This document shows, piece by piece, positions 33,167 through 34,871 of a stretch of DNA of 34,871 bases (the first letter of the stretch is position 1; each line of letters starts with the position of its first letter). The notes under the pieces are model-generated. The model was not told where the DNA came from and searched no databases. It saw only the letters and a program-made list of their open reading frames with translations. The DNA is from Flavobacteriales bacterium. GTDB lineage: Bacteria; Bacteroidota; Bacteroidia; Flavobacteriales_D; Crocinitomicaceae. A program made the translations under genes and the position numbers. The stretch spans positions 1 to 34,871 of the forward strand of contig CANHMH010000009.1 in assembly GCA_947461635.1 (NCBI GenBank), written 5' to 3'.

Positions 33167-33925
33167 TTATCTTTTGGTAAAATCCAAATTATAAGTAGTG
33201 GAAATCCACAAGGTATGATTGCGCTCCATTTTTAATCCATCCGTTTTTACAACAAATTGATTCAGATAACCCACCTGAACATTGAAATTCTTGTCGAAAC
33301 GCCATCCCAACGCTGCAATGAAACGATTTTGGTCCATGATGTTTTTTCCAATTCCAGCACCGAAGCCCAAGAAAACCTCATCATTCACATTCATAAACAA
33401 GGTGTTGTCCGACAATTCTTTTCTTGACAATGGAATCACCGCCATAGCTCTGTAGCGCAAACGATTACGGAAAACGGGATCAACTTGAACGATGTTATTC
33501 GCTGCATCATTCACATATTGTTCCATGAATCGTTGTTCCAAACGGTAGCGGTGTTGAACTTCCACATTTCCGATTTTACTTTTCAAGTTTACTTGTTCAA
33601 AGATTCGATTTTCATCAAATTCATGAAGAATTGGCTGTTCTCCGTATGGATAGGTTTTTACCCATGCAAATCCCGCCATCACCGAAACATTCGGATTCAC
33701 GTTGTATTCCAACCCGAAGCGTAAAAGTGATTGTTGCCAAGACTTGAATCCATCTGCACGACGCCATTGGTATTCCGTCATCAAACTGAATTTATCCGTC
33801 AATTTATGGGTTCCGACATACATCGCCCATCCATGAGTTTGTGGACTGATGATTTTCTGTGCGGAGAGCAATGCAGGCAAAACCATGCCTGCTATTACCA
33901 CAATTGGAAAAAATATTTTTTTCAT
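33167..33925 (-). CDS. DUF2490 family outer-membrane beta-barrel-like protein
   Basis: A 252-aa exported protein with a signal peptide (residues 1-22). The mature part is a chain of short amphipathic beta-strands with alternating aromatic residues (WAMYVGTHKLTDKFSLMTEYQW, VEVQHRYRLEQRF, FNVQVGYLNQFVV), ending in an aromatic-flanked strand (TLWISTTYNLDF). This matches DUF2490, a predicted outer-membrane barrel. Its function is unknown; small-solute passage or a stress-related role has been suggested only by analogy. It follows the SulP gene by one base, so a transporter pair across inner and outer membranes is possible. A terminator follows. Confidence 0.82.
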   Translation of the reverse strand: MKKIFFPIVVIAGMVLPALLSAQKIISPQTHGWAMYVGTHKLTDKFSLMTEYQWRRADGFKSWQQSLLRFGLEYNVNPNVSVMAGFAWVKTYPYGEQPILHEFDENRIFEQVNLKSKIGNVEVQHRYRLEQRFMEQYVNDAANNIVQVDPVFRNRLRYRAMAVIPLSRKELSDNTLFMNVNDEVFLGFGAGIGKNIMDQNRFIAALGWRFDKNFNVQVGYLNQFVVKTDGLKMERNHTLWISTTYNLDFTKR

Positions 33926-33926
33926 T

Positions 33927-34871
33927 TTATTTTCTTTTACGTGCTGCTAAATGGTGCTTAGAGCTATGAACGTTTCCAAAATGCTGCAATCCGATGATAT
34001 CCAACATTCCACTTTGTGATTTAAAATCTTCGACCATATGATGCAATGCTTCAATCGATGAGTGATCGATAAAAGTACAATGAGTTACATCCACATGCAC
34101 TTGATCTTTACCTTCAAATTTTTGTATCGCTGCTTGTAATTTCAAAAAGTTAGTGAAAACAATCGAACCACTTACATGAATCACATTATTTTCAACGGTA
34201 AACTCCGATTTAACGATGCTTTTCAAAGATACCCCGCGGAATAAGTGAAGTATGATTTTCAAAATAATTCCTGCTGCAATACCCAATAACAAATCTGTCG
34301 CTAACGTGACAACAATTGTCACCAAGAAAACCACCAATTGATCAGCACCGATTTTAAACATGTGTCCAAATTCTTTCGGATGAGCTAATTTCCATCCCAC
34401 TCCAATTAACATTGCTGCTAAAGCAGTCATTGGAATCAAATTACTGAAGGACACCGCAAAAATCAAGAAGATTAAAATGAAAATACCATGGAAGAAATTT
34501 GCCCAACGTGTGCGTCCACCATTGTTTACGTTTGCGGATGAACGAGCAACCTCGGAAATCATTGGTAATCCACCAAAAATTCCAGCTAGAATATTCCCGA
34601 ATCCAACGGCGATCAAATCTTTATTGTAGTTCGATTTACGTTTGAATGGATCCATCATATCGATCGCTTTCACTGTTAATAGTGCTTCTAGACTTCCTAC
34701 AAGTGCGAACATGATTACAAATTTGATAAAGGTTCCCGTTTGCTGGAATCCAGCGAAACTCACATTTACCCCGAGAATGTCAAAGAATCCTTTATCGAAG
34801 GTCAATAATGGTTTGAAATCATCGGTGTTTTTCAAACCAAAAGCCATGGCCATTACAATAGACACCAATAA
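33927..34871 (-). CDS. SulP family anion transporter, 5' part outside window
   Basis: The frame runs from the stop at 33927 to the right edge without a start, so the N-terminal part is missing. The 315 visible codons include transmembrane helices of the SulP core (FIKFVIMFALVGSLEALLTV, KDLIAVGFGNILAGIFGG, SEVARSSANVNNGGRTRWA, FHGIFILIFLIFAVSF, VVFLVTIVVTLATDLLLGI) and a C-terminal STAS domain (about the last 100 residues) with DVTHCTFIDHSSIEAL. SulP proteins carry sulfate, bicarbonate or other anions across the inner membrane. The NGGRTRWANFFHG motif is typical of the bicarbonate/sulfate type. Its 3' end is one base from the DUF2490 gene, so they form one unit. The exact anion cannot be told. 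Confidence 0.93.
   Translation of the reverse strand, partial: LLVSIVMAMAFGLKNTDDFKPLLTFDKGFFDILGVNVSFAGFQQTGTFIKFVIMFALVGSLEALLTVKAIDMMDPFKRKSNYNKDLIAVGFGNILAGIFGGLPMISEVARSSANVNNGGRTRWANFFHGIFILIFLIFAVSFSNLIPMTALAAMLIGVGWKLAHPKEFGHMFKIGADQLVVFLVTIVVTLATDLLLGIAAGIILKIILHLFRGVSLKSIVKSEFTVENNVIHVSGSIVFTNFLKLQAAIQKFEGKDQVHVDVTHCTFIDHSSIEALHHMVEDFKSQSGMLDIIGLQHFGNVHSSKHHLAARKRK

Overview
The window looks like a chromosomal segment of a marine or freshwater Bacteroidota bacterium, most likely order Flavobacteriales and plausibly Crocinitomicaceae/Fluviicola-like. Several signs agree. A large secreted protein carries a type IX secretion (T9SS) C-terminal sorting domain and repeats typical of that group. 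SecA is long (1114 aa) and ends in a CPCGSGKKYKQCHGK zinc tail. A KdsC phosphatase implies Kdo-containing LPS. Boxes matching the Bacteroidota -7 promoter element TAnnTTTG lie just upstream of several genes. No rRNA, tRNA, transposase or CRISPR array was seen. The taxonomy is inference from protein style, not from a marker gene.

Layout. 1-2636: a plus-strand run with a wHTH-like fragment cut by the window edge, a DUF1287 cell-wall-type hydrolase, a HAD-like protein and two unknown proteins. 2793-3245: a J-domain/KTSC fusion. 3347-4618 (minus): a lipoprotein L,D-transpeptidase. 4955-6119: a small exported protein plus an M15 peptidase. 6201-6767 (minus): HutD/Ves. 6808-9287: a LamG/repeat/T9SS surface protein bracketed on both sides by arrays of the same octamer (consensus AATGTGCT). 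9395-12915: a membrane-anchored GH25 lysozyme and a GH3 glycosidase with a PA14 insert. 12923-16737: a three-gene island of exported proteins, two of them GldM-C-like, lying between a truncated and an intact copy of a FrnE-type DsbA gene. 16854-18746: flavin reductase, WYL regulator and a 56-aa protein ending in CVGCGS. 18754-24986 (minus): a probable operon guaA - LysM/periplasmic-binding-like - hemF - double VOC - phosphatase-superfamily lipoprotein. 25169-29791: secA - DUF2520 - kdsC, translationally coupled. 29793-33080 (minus): overlapping GH109-like oxidoreductase, sugar nucleotidyltransferase and HexNAc-type kinase. 33114-34871 (minus): terminator, DUF2490 barrel and a SulP transporter running off the right edge.

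How it fits together. The theme is cell envelope and glycan turnover: at least five proteins (DUF1287, YkuD, M15, GH25, LysM) touch peptidoglycan. The most coherent candidate pathway is the 29793-33080 operon, which could release an N-acetylhexosamine (GH109-like), phosphorylate it at C1 (APH-fold kinase) and charge it to a nucleotide sugar (nucleotidyltransferase). The most unusual DNA structures are the octamer arrays around the T9SS gene and the partial frnE duplication around the exported-protein island.
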